Part shown: positions 63,254-64,000 of the stretch, one piece after another | Numbering within the stretch: position 1 is the first letter of the stretch | Layout of the letters: the number at the start of each line of letters is the position of its first letter | Assembly: GCA_903772945.1 (NCBI GenBank) | Contig: CAICTM010000126.1 | Location: 46,870-110,869, forward strand | Length of the DNA stretch: 64,000 nt | Direction of reading: 5' to 3' | DNA from: Seminavis robusta | Lineage: Eukaryota; Bacillariophyta; Bacillariophyceae; Naviculales; Naviculaceae | Notes under the pieces: model-generated | What the model saw: only the letters and a program-made list of their open reading frames with translations | Database searches by the model: none | Told to the model about the DNA's origin: nothing | Position numbers and translations under genes: made by a program

Positions 63254-63892
63254 TGCAGCAAACACGGCTCTTAAGCCTTATTCGCGACTCGATCCTAGAT
63301 AGGGTCTGAGTTTGACTCATGACGTAGCCCTTCGCGAATTGTCATTGGAGCAGAGGTTCTCATGACCGCTCTAGTTCATACTAGTTTGATGTGGAAACAT
63401 CGCTTCAGATATTTCGGGGGGTAGGGGGGCCAGCGTGGAGCACTGTTTCTCACGCTAGCTAGAATAAATGGCTATAGAAACGAATTCTTCCCACAGATAA
63501 CACGCGTTCCTTTTGTGGGATCGTGGAAGAGAGTGGATTAGCCGGGGGGCTATGCCCGCAACACTTACTCTAATCACACTTTACCGTCCTTCCCTGACAG
63601 GAGTTCAGATCTTACGGGATCCTTTGGGGAAAATTTTTTTTTGTGGGGGATTCTCTCGTACTTGGAGGTCGATGTATATTTCTTATCTTTTGCCTATTTA
63701 AATTTTTAAAAAAGATTTTTTTTTATTTTTTTTTTCATGCTTCTCTCCCAATCCTCTCATAACTTTCATAATCTTCGTCTCCATTGTCGACCCAAACTCG
63801 AATTATAAAAAATAGTAGGAACGAGAAAATAGCAATTACTAACTCGAAAGATCTTAAACACATAGCTTTTTTTTTTAAAGGGCCGTAGTGCA
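63254..63892 (+). repeat. 3' LTR of inner Gypsy-type element, expanded
   Basis: Starts TGCAGCAAACACGG and ends CCGTAGTGCA, matching the 5' LTR at both ends, but is 639 bp instead of 421 bp. The excess is in inserted G and T homopolymers and short insertions (about 63410-63760). Confidence 0.7.
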
Positions 63893-64000
63893 CCTGTCTC
63901 GCAGAGACGTTTAACCGTTTGTCGCCTCCTTCTTAAGGTTGTTGGTATGGACCCGTGAGTAGGGTGAGCCCTAGTGTAATAGGATTTAACACCGGGACGA
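63893..64000 (-). mobile_element. Outer Gypsy copy, continuation beyond the inner insertion
   Basis: After the second CCTG, the reverse complement of this stretch matches the inner copy's sequence at about 61895-61990 (ATTACACTAGGGCTCACCCT and flanks). This is the outer minus-strand element resuming. It is cut by the window end. Confidence 0.8.

Larger units (their letters stand above)
59272..63892 (+). mobile_element. Ty3/Gypsy-type LTR retrotransposon, inner copy
   Basis: 4.6-kb plus-strand element: 5' LTR 59272-59692, gag-like ORF region (from 59743), RT region (about 61800-62660), a short remainder and 3' LTR 63254-63892, flanked by CCTG target duplications. RT blocks and gag blocks match Ty3/Gypsy elements known from diatoms. 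Protease is not clear, and integrase is missing, so it is a deletion derivative that would need a helper. No tRNA primer site with TGG is evident after the 5' LTR (TTTTGTTTAAAAACAC). The purine tract CAGGGGGCGAA precedes the 3' LTR. Confidence 0.85.

Overview
The window looks like nuclear DNA of a diatom, most likely a raphid pennate. This is inferred from gene content, not from a marker gene. Genes are intron-poor, and the few introns I can place are short GT-AG introns (85-188 bp). One parvulin gene carries a signal peptide ending in an A|F junction, as in diatom plastid presequences. There are two membrane-anchored leucine-rich-repeat proteins without a kinase, a paralogous pair of two-pore-domain K+-channel-like proteins, and retroelement remnants with recognisable reverse transcriptase (RT), RNase H and gag sequences.

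Left part (1-9.5 kb) is mostly mobile DNA. It holds a 5'-truncated gene with a cysteine-peptidase-like layout, a 317-bp MITE with 24-bp inverted repeats (1594-1910), a frameshifted RT/RNase H remnant (2401-4438), and a 1.17-kb TRIM-like LTR element (7352-8523) with 88-bp direct repeats and a target-site duplication. The next part (9.5-20.5 kb) holds two duplicated families: tandem channel genes (9500-11971, 13626-15803) and a head-to-head inverted pair of mitochondrial-carrier-like genes (16894-17877, 19562-20527) whose protein cores look identical.

The gene-rich middle (21.6-56.4 kb) contains an RNI-type LRR protein, a secreted or organellar membrane protein, a spliced parvulin isomerase, a CRAL-TRIO lipid-binding protein, a quinone-oxidoreductase-like dehydrogenase, and a spliced protein combining a VHL-beta-like domain with an HExxH peptidase. 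It also contains a possible 47-aa lysine-rich gene, a 1031-aa disordered R/S-rich protein, two LRR membrane proteins, a zinc-finger protein, a CaMK-like kinase with a 20-nt microexon, an ABM-homocysteine S-methyltransferase fusion, a four-helix membrane protein with an internal duplication, and an inositol-polyphosphate 5-phosphatase-like enzyme. Many neighbours are divergent pairs. Two more LINE-type remnants lie at about 25.2 and 32.1 kb.

The right end (57.6-64 kb) is a nested pair of Ty3/Gypsy-type retrotransposons of one family. A plus-strand copy (59272-63892, with CCTG target duplication) sits inside a minus-strand copy that starts at 57612 and continues past the window edge. Both are broken by many one-base indels. 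Homopolymer expansions near the right edge suggest consensus errors as well as decay.

Many intergenic stretches carry the palindrome TACCGGTA, of which I count 22 exact copies. I saw no tRNA, rRNA or CRISPR array.
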